From assembly GCF_034702125.1 (NCBI RefSeq), contig NC_085872.1:27022002-27086001 (forward strand): a DNA stretch of 64,000 bases. Direction: 5' to 3'. A program made the position numbers and the translations under genes. This DNA is from Engraulis encrasicolus (taxonomy: Eukaryota > Chordata > Actinopteri > Clupeiformes > Engraulidae). The notes beneath the pieces were generated by a model that was not told the origin of the DNA, ran no database searches, and was given only the letters and a program-made list of their open reading frames with translations. Positions 12,417 through 23,800 of this stretch are shown one piece after another (the first letter of the stretch is position 1; each line of letters begins with the position of its first letter).

Positions 12417-13008
12417 ATCTCTATATACGGCTCTGTGAGATATGAGGTAACGGTGCCACCTAGTGGTTTGCCAACATGTAGGCACAACAACTACCGGTAC
12501 CCACAGTAGGCCTACAATGCCATATAAAACAGCGTTGAAGCATTTTAAAAAATCTGGTTTTAATTCCATTAAAAATCGATATTTCCGGAGTCATGAAATG
12601 CATCGTGTGACGTCACATCCAATCAGAAATTTTTATTTTGTAAATTCACTAAAAACTATAAAATTATAAACCCAAATGATTTTTTACTTAATTAATTATT
12701 CAGGTTCATGGGTTTTGAATAATGGCGCATATAACATGTAAGAATGTTTTTTTATTAGAGTGGTCAATATTTGAAATTACAAAATCCATTCTATTTCAAT
12801 CCATTCCATTTTTTTCTGGATATATTGCACATTTTGTAAGTAGAATTAAGGGGTGCCAAAGCTGATAGGTGGCTCTTTAATTGTGTGCACCTCTGTAACA
12901 TTCATGTTCCACTTCCTGCCTGTTTTTGTCAGTTTTGTCTGTTTAGTAAGTGTAGAATTCTTGCACACCTCCTTTGGTCAGGAGTGGAACCCCTGGGTCA
13001 CCAACGTT

Positions 13009-13123
13009 AAAGCAAAGAAAGCTCCCGCGCACTATTCACATTTGCATGGTTTACTGCAACGTTTCGGTCTACTGACAGTAAGCCATGCAAATGTGAACAG
13101 TGTGCGAGAGCTTTCTTTGCTTT
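13009..13123. repeat. Foldback palindrome (copy 1 of 3)
   Basis: Left arm 13009-13056 and right arm 13076-13123 are near-complementary, with distal ends 'aaagcaaagaaagctcccgc' on the left and the complementary 'gagctttctttgcttt' on the right. The 19-base loop contains 'aacgtttcggtc', the complement of the 'ccgaaacgtt' motif also found in the palindromes at 36.7 and 37.4 kb. Confidence 0.8.
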
Positions 13124-13249
13124 GTCTTTCATAATCAACAGACACAAATCTCTCACAAGGCACTCCGGCTTGCATGATAATTGCACAAACATAATTCATA
13201 CCAATGGCAGTGGAGCACTGAGTACACAGTCTTCAGAAATGCATGACGA

Positions 13250-13401
13250 CATGGGGGCCGCTAGGGGGGAAAGTGGTACAGATTCTAAGGGCCCAAGCAC
13301 TGACAGGGGCCCTCAAGGGGGCCTAAGCACTGAGAGTGGCCCTTAAGGGGGGCCAAAATTTAAATATTTCATGGGGCCCAACATTTCTGGCAGCGCCCCT
13401 G
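13250..13401. mobile_element. Short hAT-type MITE
   Basis: A 152-bp GC-rich insertion beginning 'catgggggccgc' and ending 'gcgcccctg', flanked by the perfect 8-bp duplication catgacga (13242-13249 and 13402-13409). The interior is rich in GGGCCC-like words. Confidence 0.75.
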
Positions 13402-13406
13402 CATGA

Positions 13407-13871
13407 CGATTTAGTCATTGTCGTTTTGCAATGGGCATTAGGTGTGGCAGATTGTTTCTTCTTCACAATATTGTTACAGATACATTTTCTTGGAATGAGG
13501 GTGTCATGATAGTGATCGTTTCCAAAGAAGGGAGGTGTTCAGGTTCAACACATTACATTGTGCGGCGGCCCACATAACAGGAAGAAGTCAGACTCAGTCA
13601 TTCCAGGATACCCTATGACAAGATACAGGGCCTTTAGTAATGCATTGCAACTTGGTCATTGCCATTCTGGTAACAGCTAATTTATAACAGGGGAAGTGTC
13701 CGGGTTAATCTGTCACTTTCGGCTCTCTGTAATGTCCCAGCAATGTAATGTCACAGCAACGATCACTATCATGACACCCTCATTCCAAGAAAATGTATCT
13801 GTAACAATATTGTGAAGAAGAAACAATCTGCCACACCTAATGCCCATTGCAAAACGACAATGACTAAATCG
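13407..13871. repeat. Long inverted repeat, ~113-bp arms
   Basis: Arm 13407-13520 ('gatttagtcattgtcg' ... 'atgatagtgatcgtt') is reproduced in inverse complement at about 13757-13871 with almost no mismatch. The spacer is ~236 bp and non-coding. The left arm starts inside the right target duplication of the preceding MITE, so the MITE landed at the edge of the inverted repeat. Confidence 0.85.
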
Positions 13872-14720
13872 ACAGTGGCTGCTAGAAAATAGACTGTCAT
13901 TGCATGTGGGGAAAACTGAAAGCATTTTATTTGGTACCAAACATAGGATAAAAAAGGCACCTAAGTTAAAAGTCACATGTAACGGTAACAAAATACAAAC
14001 AAAATCAACAGTTACATATCTAGGTTTAACACTGGATCAGACTTTGACTGGTCATTCAATTGCGGAGAAGCTATTGTATAAAAGTGCCTCTAAATTGAAA
14101 TTTACGTAACACAAGGCAATTAGATTTTAAAGTTAAAAAACTTCTTGTGTCAGCGCTTGTGCAGTGCCATTTTGACTATGCCTGCTCAGCATGGTACAGT
14201 GGCCTTTAAAAATAAAATGCAGGTTGTGCATAACAACATGATCCGTTTTATATTAGGTAAACCATCTAGGTATCATGTTACTTCAAATGATTTTAAGAAA
14301 GTGGACTATCTGCCTGTGAATTTAACGGTTGAACAGCTAAAACTGAATCATATGTTTAACATTATGAATGGGATAGCCCCTAAGTACTTGGGATCCCAGA
14401 TTGTAATAGTGCATACTCAACATGCCCATGGAACAAGAGCAAGTGTTCGCTCCTGTAAGGTACCAGCTTCAAAAAGCACAGCTCGCAGAAAAAAATAGTG
14501 TTTTAAACAAAGAGTTAGAGTATTTTTGTGGAATAAAGTGGAGAACTAGGTGACGTAGGAATGTGATGGCATATGTGTATGTGATATCTGTTACATGTTT
14601 TTGTTATGTCTTGTCCTTCCATCAGGGACCATGTTGGAAATACCGGTAAGTGTTTACGTTTTTACATGTTATCCCTTGGATACCTTTTGTGTTCCTATAT
14701 CCATAAATAAACCAAACCAA
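13872..14720 (+). pseudogene. LINE reverse transcriptase C-terminal remnant
   Basis: Frames on the plus strand match the region after the YADD motif in non-LTR reverse transcriptases: HVGKTESILFGTKHRIKKAP, VTYLGLTLDQTLTG, then in other frames DYACSAW and LKLNHMFNIMNGIAPKYLG. Several frameshifts and stops break it. The 3' end near 14705 is AT-rich with AAACC units. It starts directly at the end of the inverted repeat and is 5'-truncated. Confidence 0.75.
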
Positions 14721-15242
14721 ATGTTGTAACTTTGAGTCTTTTCGGCAAGGAGTGAGCGGGTCCATCGGTGGGCCCAGCTGAACAAATAGGCTACCATACC
14801 CAAAATATCACCCCAAAAGTTATGTAACATTAGCAGACATCTTAAAATTTATCATCAATGACTATTGACAGAATTCTCAATTCTCAGGAGTCACTCCTTT
14901 AACCTGAATCATTAACCTGACAGCTTGCATTCCTTTTACTTCAGATCATCAACACCTCACTACAAACAGGCATATTCCCAGGCTGTCTGAAAGAAGCAGT
15001 TGTGAAACCCTTACTGAAAAAGAACAACCTGGATGCACTGGTACTAAACAACTATAGGCCAATATCCAAATAATAGAGAAAATTGTTTTTAACCAATTAA
15101 CTGCCTTTCTAATGTCTAATAGCTATTTTGATAAGTTTCAATCAGGTTTCCGTGCCTACCACAGCACTGAAACAGCTCTTATTAAAGTTATGAATGACAT
15201 AAGATTGAATTCTGATGCTGGCAAATCATCCGTCTTGGTGCT

Positions 15243-17210
15243 CACTGATTCTTGAAAGTTTGGCAAAAACATGTCCCAGCAGTAAAATATTAATTCTGTT
15301 GAAAATCAACTAAATTTTCACAAACAAAATGAACCCAGGTAATGGCCAAGGGGTCTGTTACACGAATACACAGTTGTTTGAAATATTTAAGTGTAATTTT
15401 ATTACTTTTCATGGCTATAAACCTGTCCACCCCCTGTAAAAACGCCTGTCCCAAGGACTGGCATCATCATTTCAATTGACTTAAAATACAAAAAATCACT
15501 AACAGAATTGAACAATATCGCCATGATGTGGAAGACTATATTAAAGTGGTTCTACAGATGTGCACATAGTGGATGTAAAACAATATTTACTATTATTTAC
15601 TGATTGCTCAAAATGTGTCCAGCATATTGGTCACCACCGTCAGATTTTTTCTAAAAGACAATAAAATCAGGTATGCACAAGGTAATTTTCATTACTGAGG
15701 ACCCCTTTTCAAACCTTTAGCTCTACTGAATACTTCACCATCACTGAAGCTCCTGTAAGTATATTAGTTTGTCCTCAATTTGTTAATTTGTTTGGACACT
15801 GGTACTGTCCCAACCATAAACTGTCAACACCGTCGGGGGTTTTAATAGTATTGTATTACATTAATGTTAATAAATATAATTTTTTTCAGAAAAGGTATGA
15901 AGCACCCAAGAAACAGAGCGAAAATGAAATGGCTAATGTGAACAAACAATGCATAATATTTAAAAGAGTGTTTTTTTGTCTCACACCGTCAGATGTCACC
16001 ACCGTCAGATTTTGTTCTGCTCATCATGTTGTTCCATATTTTACTAAATTGTGCTGGTTAATGAAACATTACTAGGCATGTTAGTAATAATTGTGATCCA
16101 AAATTATACTCTAGGCACCACTGAGGTGCATTTGGAGGTTTTTTTTGTCAGAAAACCTGACGGTGGTGACATCTGATGGAGTTCACCAAAAAACACATGT
16201 TTTACGTGTTTTTGACATGTTTTAAGAATATGCATACAATAAGTATCTACAGTTATGTTGAATTGTTAAAGTAATTCACTTTAATACAGTAAGCATGTCT
16301 TTTTACTTCTAATTCTGTCTGCCGCTGTTGACAAAACAAGAAAGAGCCCATTTTATGAAAAATGTTAAACATGGGGAGCTTGGCCAATGCATTCACTGCA
16401 CAGCCAAGACCTACATCTATGATAATACACCTCTATATTTTGGATTTGAACAACTTAAAAGCTGTTTTTACCACATTTTCAACAACCAGTGGCTTACTTC
16501 CTAGATAATCTAACTAATGAAGAAAAAACACATGCTCATGGCACACATAAAAATAAAGTGTTTATGCAAGATGCCATTGACTTGAGAGGGCTATTTATTT
16601 TGCTAAATGCAGGTACTAATTAGGCCACTTTCACCACTCTCAGATTACTGTCACCACCGTCAGTTCTTAAGTCACCACCGTAAGAAGGAGTTTTGGACAT
16701 TTTAAATGAATGTGCTTACAACATTTTCCTTAGGAGTTGTTGAATTATCAAAGTAATAGCCAATTTAAGCCTACATGAATATTTGTGAAATTACAAAAAA
16801 TTGTTTGTTCTATTTAGGCGTTAAGTAAGCATCGTATGACGGTACATATTTTAAAATTAGAACACATGAAACAGTATTAAAATAGAACAAAAGTGAATTT
16901 TCAACATTTAAAAGCATATGTGTGAACCAAAAAATACACATAATCACTTAAAAACTCCAGATACATATGCAACCAAATCAATACAATTTTAATAACTTTT
17001 AATTGTGTCTGACGGTGTTGACAAAAAACAAGGTATGATCGGAGAAGAGCCTGATTTCTGAAAAAAATACATAATGGGGAGATTGGCCTTGTGCATTTCT
17101 GAAAAGCCAAGACCTTAGTCTACGAGGATATACCATATAATTTTGTAATTCACTTTGTTTTTTTCTGTCAACATTACAACCTGTTTTAGCCGCTTTCTCA
17201 AGAATCAGTG
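15243..17210. mobile_element. CACTG-ended DNA element (CMC/Chapaev or EnSpm type, non-autonomous)
   Basis: Starts 'cactgattcttgaaag' and ends 'ctttctcaagaatcagtg', a terminal inverted repeat, with the 4-bp duplication tgct on each side (15239-15242, 17211-17214). Inside, the word 'caccaccgtcag' or its complement recurs near 15632, 15996, 16155 and 16652, with variants elsewhere. Such subterminal repeats are typical of CACTA-like elements. A ~140-bp block near 16310-16440 is repeated at 16995-17140. No transposase is seen. Confidence 0.75.
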
Positions 17211-17823
17211 TGCTACTAGATTTAAGTGCAGCTTTCCATACAGTTGATCATGCTATACTACTACATAGACTGGAACACTGGGTTGACTTTACAGGCATAG
17301 TGATCAACTGGTTAAAATCGTACTTACAACAAATACGTTTTTTTTGTCGCCATTGGAAGACATACCTCATCACCGATGTCTCTGAATTGTGGGGTCCCCC
17401 AGGGCTCCATTCTGGGACCACTACTGTTCAATCTGTATATGTTGCCACTGGGACACATTATCGAGAATAACTCCATAAATTACCATAGCTATGCGGATGA
17501 TACCCAGCTCTACTTATCTATGTCCCCCAATGACTACACTCCCCTTGAATCACTCTATCATTGCATGGACCAAATTAACAAATGGATGTCTCACAATTTC
17601 CTCCAGCTGAACACAGATAAAACTGAAGTAATTATATTTGGGAAAAGAGAGGAGAGACAAAAGATTGCTACTATCCTTGAAATGAAGGGACTGAAAGCAA
17701 GGGAAACAGTTAAAAATCTTGGGGTCCTCATTGACAGTGACCTAAACTTCAACAGTCACATGAAAGCTATTACTAAGTCTGCATTTTATCACATAAAGAA
17801 AACATCTCTAAATTCAGGGGCCT

Positions 17824-18461
17824 CAGTGGCGTAGCTAGAAAAGAAAATCTAGGTGTTCCCAAGAAAATACAGGTGTTCCTTATTTATTTATTTATTTTTC
17901 TAACTCAGAGTAAACACATCATAGCACATTTGCACGGATCGGCCTACTATCACGGTGTCATACTATTACGCATACTATTACGCATGAATCATGATTGGCA
18001 AACCCAACCTAACTTATTTGTTGCTATATTTGCGCTGCAACTGAATTCAAAGGGATGCATATTGGCTTTAAATATACATCAATTATCTCATCAGAGTCCA
18101 TTCCTTGGCGAGCTCCTTTTCAAACATTGACTGGGAGTGTTGCCAATACAACCTGTTAATTCTTGAAAACACGGTGGCTCTGGTGTGTAGGGCTACATAA
18201 TATTATTAAGGAAATGTTGAAACTAGCAGAAAACCAATCCACCAGTTGGGCTGCGTTTGAAACGTTATTTAGTGTTCAATTTATATCCCGAAATTGGGAA
18301 ACAACAAGGACAGACTCCAACGCAAGGAAGGCAAAACACAGCCATTCTGGCTAGTAGCAGAAGTTTTCACAAACCCAAAAGGTCGACCGGTTTAACCAAA
18401 ACAAAAGAGAAAAGAAAAGGATGGGAAGAGGGGTACAGACAGGTCTGGCTGGAAGAGGCGC

Positions 18462-18557
<96 letters not shown>

Positions 18558-19792
18558 CGTGGGTAATCACGGTTAGCACGAGCAACAGTCAGCTTACCGG
18601 TAGTCCAGACAATCAGAAAGTAAAGGAAATCTCTTCACGGTACATTACCTGTTCCGAGCGTCCCAGCGTCCCAGCGTCCCACAACTCCAAACGAAATACA
18701 CAATTCACACTTGGTAGCAGTCCGAGTTGGTAGTCAGTCGGCGTGTTACTCCCTCCACAACTAATGCTACTCCTCCACCAAGTAGAACACACCGTTTACA
18801 GGCATCTCCATACTGGCATTCTTAATGCGAAATCTCCCCTAAAGATCATAATGTGATGTTGTTTAATCCATTTCGTGTTAGTTATGCTAGCGACTGGACT
18901 TCTTTATGGAGCGTTCATGCGGGGTATCAGCTGCATCAAAATCTTCAAACTTGTTTTTAAAACTACCGCGTCTGTACTGTCTGTGTCTGCGCGCGCGTTA
19001 TCGTTCACGCCTTCATGGTCTCTATATTATATTTATTTTAGGAGCAACGTACAAATGAAAGGGTTGAAATCCATACTCGTCGCCTACATGTGCGGCCTTT
19101 TTATCATTTCGTTTCCATAATAATTTTAGGCACATAACGCTCGCGCCCTCCGCAATTTAATAGTGCACTCCAACCAACTGTATCGGGCGAAATCATTTAG
19201 CTATCCACTGACTGCTTCAGGGATTGGGAAAGCTTTCAGATCGCTCTGGCATTTAGGCACGTCTACAGAAGAGAGATCTGGGATCCCCAAGCTAAATGTA
19301 TTTTGGTTCATCTATAGCTGCATCATCCTCTACTCACGCAGACCCTTAGTGCTTCGTGCATCTTCGTTACACTTCGTGAATATACATCTGCGTGAGAACC
19401 AGGTTATCATCCTCTCGGATGGTGTGGGTAATAAGGCTAACTGTGGGCTCACTTGGTGGTGTCGTGGACCTGTTTTTTGAAGGGAGAACCTCTGCGATTC
19501 TGGAACCTGAAGTCTATTGGACCTAATTTCGATGAGAACTCTGTTTCATCGCAGCATATTTTAGAACCATCATGTTGCACCACTGGTATAGCCTAGGCTA
19601 TTCAGTAGCCTATCGATGATGTGCGATTCTAGAGGTAGTTCTATTACGGGAGGCTGCATGTAAAACCTATGGTTGCACTCCCGACGCGTGCGTTTACAAT
19701 CGGTTGTCAAGTGACGCCAATTTTTTTAGGTGTTCCAGCTATGAAAGTAGGTGTTCCCGGAACCCTCTGGAACACCTGTAGCTACGCCACTG
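17824..19792. mobile_element. hAT-type element inserted in the L2 LINE
   Basis: Begins 'cagtggcgtagctag' and ends 'ctacgccactg'. The sequence ggggcct flanks both ends (17817-17823 and 19792-19798, overlapping the terminal G), one base short of a perfect 8-bp hAT duplication. The 1969-bp interior carries a long GT microsatellite and no transposase. 'aggtgttcc' words occur near both ends. Confidence 0.75.
18464..18556. repeat. (GT)n microsatellite
   Basis: About 46 uninterrupted GT units inside the hAT element. Confidence 0.95.
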
Positions 19793-20545
19793 GGGCCTGA
19801 TGTCTAAACATGATCTGGAGAAGCTAATACATGCCTTCATTTAGTAAAGTTGATAACTGTAACAGTCTTTTTATTGGCCTCCCCAATAAGACCATTAAAC
19901 AGCTTCAACTGGTACAAAATGCAGCTGCAAGGGTTCTTACAAAGACAAGGAAGTTTGACCACATTACTCCAATTTTAAGATCGCTCCCAGTAAGCTACAT
20001 AATTGATTTTAAGGCAATGCTACTTGTGTTTAAATCATTAAATGGAATGGGACCCACATATCTACTGGATATGTTTCAGCTGTATGCACCAACCAGGTCA
20101 CTAAGGTCAACGGAGAAGAATTTGCTGGTGATTCCAAAAGTCAAAACAAAGTGTGGAGAGGCAGCCTTTAGCTTCTATGCTTCAAAGCTTTGGAACCAGC
20201 TTCCAGATGACGTAAAAAATGCACCCACTATTGATAGCTTTAAATCTAGACTCAAGACAAAGCTGTTCTCAGATGCTTTCCCCTATCTTAAATTACATAT
20301 CATTCTTTTTTTATTATTATTATTTTTATTTTTATGTTTATTTAATTTGTTTTATTTCATTTTATTATTATTTTTACCTTGTGTTTTATCTTAATGTTTT
20401 AAATGTTTTTTGACTCTAATTCATTTCCTTCTTTCTTCCCTGTTTCCTTTCATTTACATTTGTTAACTTTGTGAAGCACATTGAGTTGCACCTGTGTATG
20501 AAATGCGCTATATAAATAAACTTGCCTTGCCTTGCCTTGCCTTGC

Positions 20546-20875
20546 ATTCCTTTTACATGATCAGTCTGAAAATGAAAATAGTTACAGGAGGGAAAGTTAA
20601 TGAAACTAAATCCACCTTTATCTCTATGGCCACGCCTTCCTGATGGAACAGATTTAAAAACTTGCTCAGGTGTCTCAAGTATGTTTATGTGTACACACAG
20701 TTGTCAAGCTACAGGCTTGACAGGTCTGCTAGGATGACAGGTAGGCTATTCCTACTGGTATAAATTTCTTCTTTCAAATGCTATTTTGTTACTGCGATTT
20801 TGTCTCAATGTGTACTTGTTTGATGACTTGTTTTCAGATTTTTCGAGGAAGCTCAGTGGAGGGCTTCTCATTTTC
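20546..20875 (+). promoter_or_regulatory. Probable 5' flank and first-intron end of the vwa7-like gene
   Basis: Non-repetitive sequence between the L2 tail and the first coding exon. A pyrimidine-rich stretch ending 'gttttcag' at 20837 could be a splice acceptor for an upstream non-coding exon that I cannot place. No TATA box or CpG cluster stands out. Confidence 0.3.
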
Positions 20876-23800
20876 ATGCTCCTTCAGACCCAAACCTTTT
20901 GCTTCAAGGTGCTGCTCTTCTCAAAGAAGCCTCACACTACCACCCATCAGCAAATGACAGAGACTGCTATATTGCAGACCACAGCAGAGGCCTGCAGGAC
21001 TCTGGCACAGGCTGAGGGAACAGACTTTGTGCTTCCGGTGAGATTATCATAGGCCTATATACAATATTAGCACCCAAATGTTTTTGTTTTGTTTCAGTCT
21101 CTTGCCAGCTGTTCAGCAGATTTATGCTTGGTATTCTATTCTAGTTTTTGCTAATTGCTTTTTTTTCCTCCACAGAAACCACTTACAGCAGAGTCCTTGG
21201 CAAAGGCTTGTGTGGCATCTGATTCTGCCAAACATTTTCGGAGTTCAATTAACCGCATCAGACTATTTAATGGTCTTACAGATTTGTATGTATTTTCGGA
21301 GGAGCGCCATTTTGACAATGAGAAGATTTTAGGTGGCAGACAGCGTATCAAACTTGGCTTAGACGCAGTGAAGGCAAATATCAAACAGGATAACTTTGAT
21401 GCAGCAAGGAGGTCACTGGGACAAACCCTTCATACCTTACAGGTATATAACACCTCAATATACGAATTCATTTTCTTTATGTTAATATATGTTTATGCAG
21501 TGTCTATAGGATATATGTTTATACAATGTACAAGATAAACAGCCTCAGTGAATTTTAAGTGTTTGCATGTATACAGGACTTCTATAGCCACAGTAACTGG
21601 ATTGAGCTCGGACGGAGGGTCCCTTTCTCTGCTCTCATCAAACCGGATGTAGAAATAAATAACATTGCAGGTAAACTTACCTTTCCATATGGTTTACAAC
21701 TGTTACTCAAAAAAACAGATTTATTTGATTATTTATTTATGTAGGTATTGGGACCCCTACCTGTGGAAACTGTGATGGACAAAACTGTAATAATATCCTG
21801 CAGAGCATCATTGATGGACAGATACTGACCACTGGATATTTCGGTCTAAATCCTTTCTCAAAACCACCTGGTAAGCACAAAGCTAGGAGGGAGTCAGTGT
21901 ACAAGTTCAAGCTCAGGTCTGACTTTCAAAAGAAGTTCTAAATAAAAAAATAAAAAATAAAAATAAAAAAAGATTAAAATAATAATAATAATAATATAAT
22001 AAAATTTAATTTAATTTAATTAAATGTAATAACATTCTCTCTCTCTTTCTTTGTTTGAGTACACAGGTAAGTGCAGTCATGGAGGATTTGGGGATGTCAC
22101 AAGTCTATTTCATCCCAAACGTGGCATAAACAAAGACGATGAGGACTCGATTCATGGGGGCCTGCACGCTACTGCTGCTGCAGTCGCCACCAATGCCACC
22201 CAAGAACTCCTTCAGGACATCAGAGGTGCTGCGGGGGATAAGAACTTCCTAAGGTACAAACTAGGGACCTCTCACACCTCTGATTGTACCCTGGTGATAA
22301 TGCCATAATATACACAGCTTTGACTGGACCTGGAAAAGGGAAAGCTGCCCCTCTCAATGCATAGAATGTAATAAGTACCCAATTCTGGGCCCACCCTCTC
22401 CCTGGGCCAAGGACAACGAACCCCTTTGTCATCCCCTGTCGACTTCCCTGAACAGTGTACGATTAAAATCTTACACTCAATTTAATCAACACAAAGACAA
22501 GCATAAGATGGTTGAAATGTAAAATAGAGAGTTGTGTCATTATTGTGTCAAGTGTCATTATTTGTGTTTAAAGTCCTGCACAGGTCTGGTCTGTGCCGCC
22601 AATACGTCTCTGATCCTTCCTCTCACACCCTTTTCTGCTCCCAAGTCACTCTCGTCTTCTTCATAACTTTTTCTCGGCCACACTGTATCAAAGCCCTTGG
22701 CGTGTTCTGTATATAAGTGATATAAAAACAAAAGGACTTGACTTGACAAACCCCATCAGTTACACTTTTGATCTCCTTGCAGGCTTATGGGAATGACAGT
22801 GCCATCGTCAGTCCTGTGCTTTGTCATTGACACCACAGGAAGCATGAGTGATGACATCGCAGAGGTCCGGCGGGTGACTGCAAACATTGTGAACAGTAGA
22901 CGGGGAACTCTGGATGAACCTCCAGAATACATTCTAGTGCCATTCAATGACCCAGGTACATCCTGATAACTTGACTGTTGTTGTAGCTGTTTTTTTTTTT
23001 GCTTTGTTTTGTTTTGAAGTGACGCAGCGTTGTTCTCTAGAGTTTGGCCCTCTCATGAGGACTACAGATGCAGATGTGTTCATAGCGCAAGTGAATGCCC
23101 TCACTGCTACTGGAGGCGGGGATACTCCTGAGATGAGTCTGTCAGGACTGCAGGTACAACTGCTAAAATTCATGTTGTTGCAATAATTTGCTTGACAAGG
23201 AGTTACAAATGATGAAAGCAGATAGGCAATGTACTGTTCTAGGTTGCCTAGCTGGTTCTTCAGGTTTCAACTGTCATTTTTTCTCTTCTTGTCATCAGTT
23301 GGCATTAACAGGGGCTCCAGAGGAATCTGAAATATTTCTTTTCACTGATGCACCTGCCAAGGATACCCACTTGAGGAGCACTGTTCTTGCACTGATTGAG
23401 CGCACAAGATCAGTGGTGAGGATTGCTTGAGTAGTTATCCTATCCTGTCATCTGAGGTTTGGAACAGTGTAATGTGGGTCTGCTTGTCTGTCTCTCCTTA
23501 GGTATGTTGCCAAAACTACTGAGGTAAAACTAGGCAGGGTCAAATTCAATGTCACCGTACTGTAGCTTAACAGCCTGCCCGTTTGTTTTGCCAAGCGTCA
23601 CCTTTTTTATAATCATCTATGGGAAATATGATCACTTTCACACCATGTTTTACACCACTTTCTTCCCTCAAGCACATTGAATGACAGCTGAGTAGGTCTA
23701 TGGTAATGGATTTATAAGTCTATGGTAATACACAACGATAATAAGTACACCCCTTTTGAAAAGCAACATTTCAAACAATATTTGGTATCACTTTACTTGA

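Larger units (their letters stand above)
9913..12765. mobile_element. DNA element with short inverted ends carrying two nested insertions
   Basis: 'gaccactctaata' at 9913 is mirrored by its complement ending at 12765, with similarity continuing inward for ~35 bp. No transposase frame is seen. Two smaller elements lie inside (10961-11661 and 12101-12416). The target duplication is not clear, so the exact ends are uncertain. Confidence 0.5.
14940..20545 (+). mobile_element. L2-type LINE in three pieces, split by two DNA transposons
   Basis: Piece 1 (14940-15242) holds KPLLKKNNLD, NNYRPIS and [15 protein letters not shown]. Piece 2 (17211-17823) holds DLSAAFHTVDHAIL, GVPQGSILGPLLFN and YADDTQLY. 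Piece 3 (19793-20394) holds the tail, including ITPILRSLPV and LWNQLPDDVKNAPTIDSF. The 3' end is the usual 'gcgctatataaataaa' followed by CTTGC units (20521-20545). The order is collinear, so this is one copy later opened by two insertions. It has stops and frameshifts and is inactive. Confidence 0.88.
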
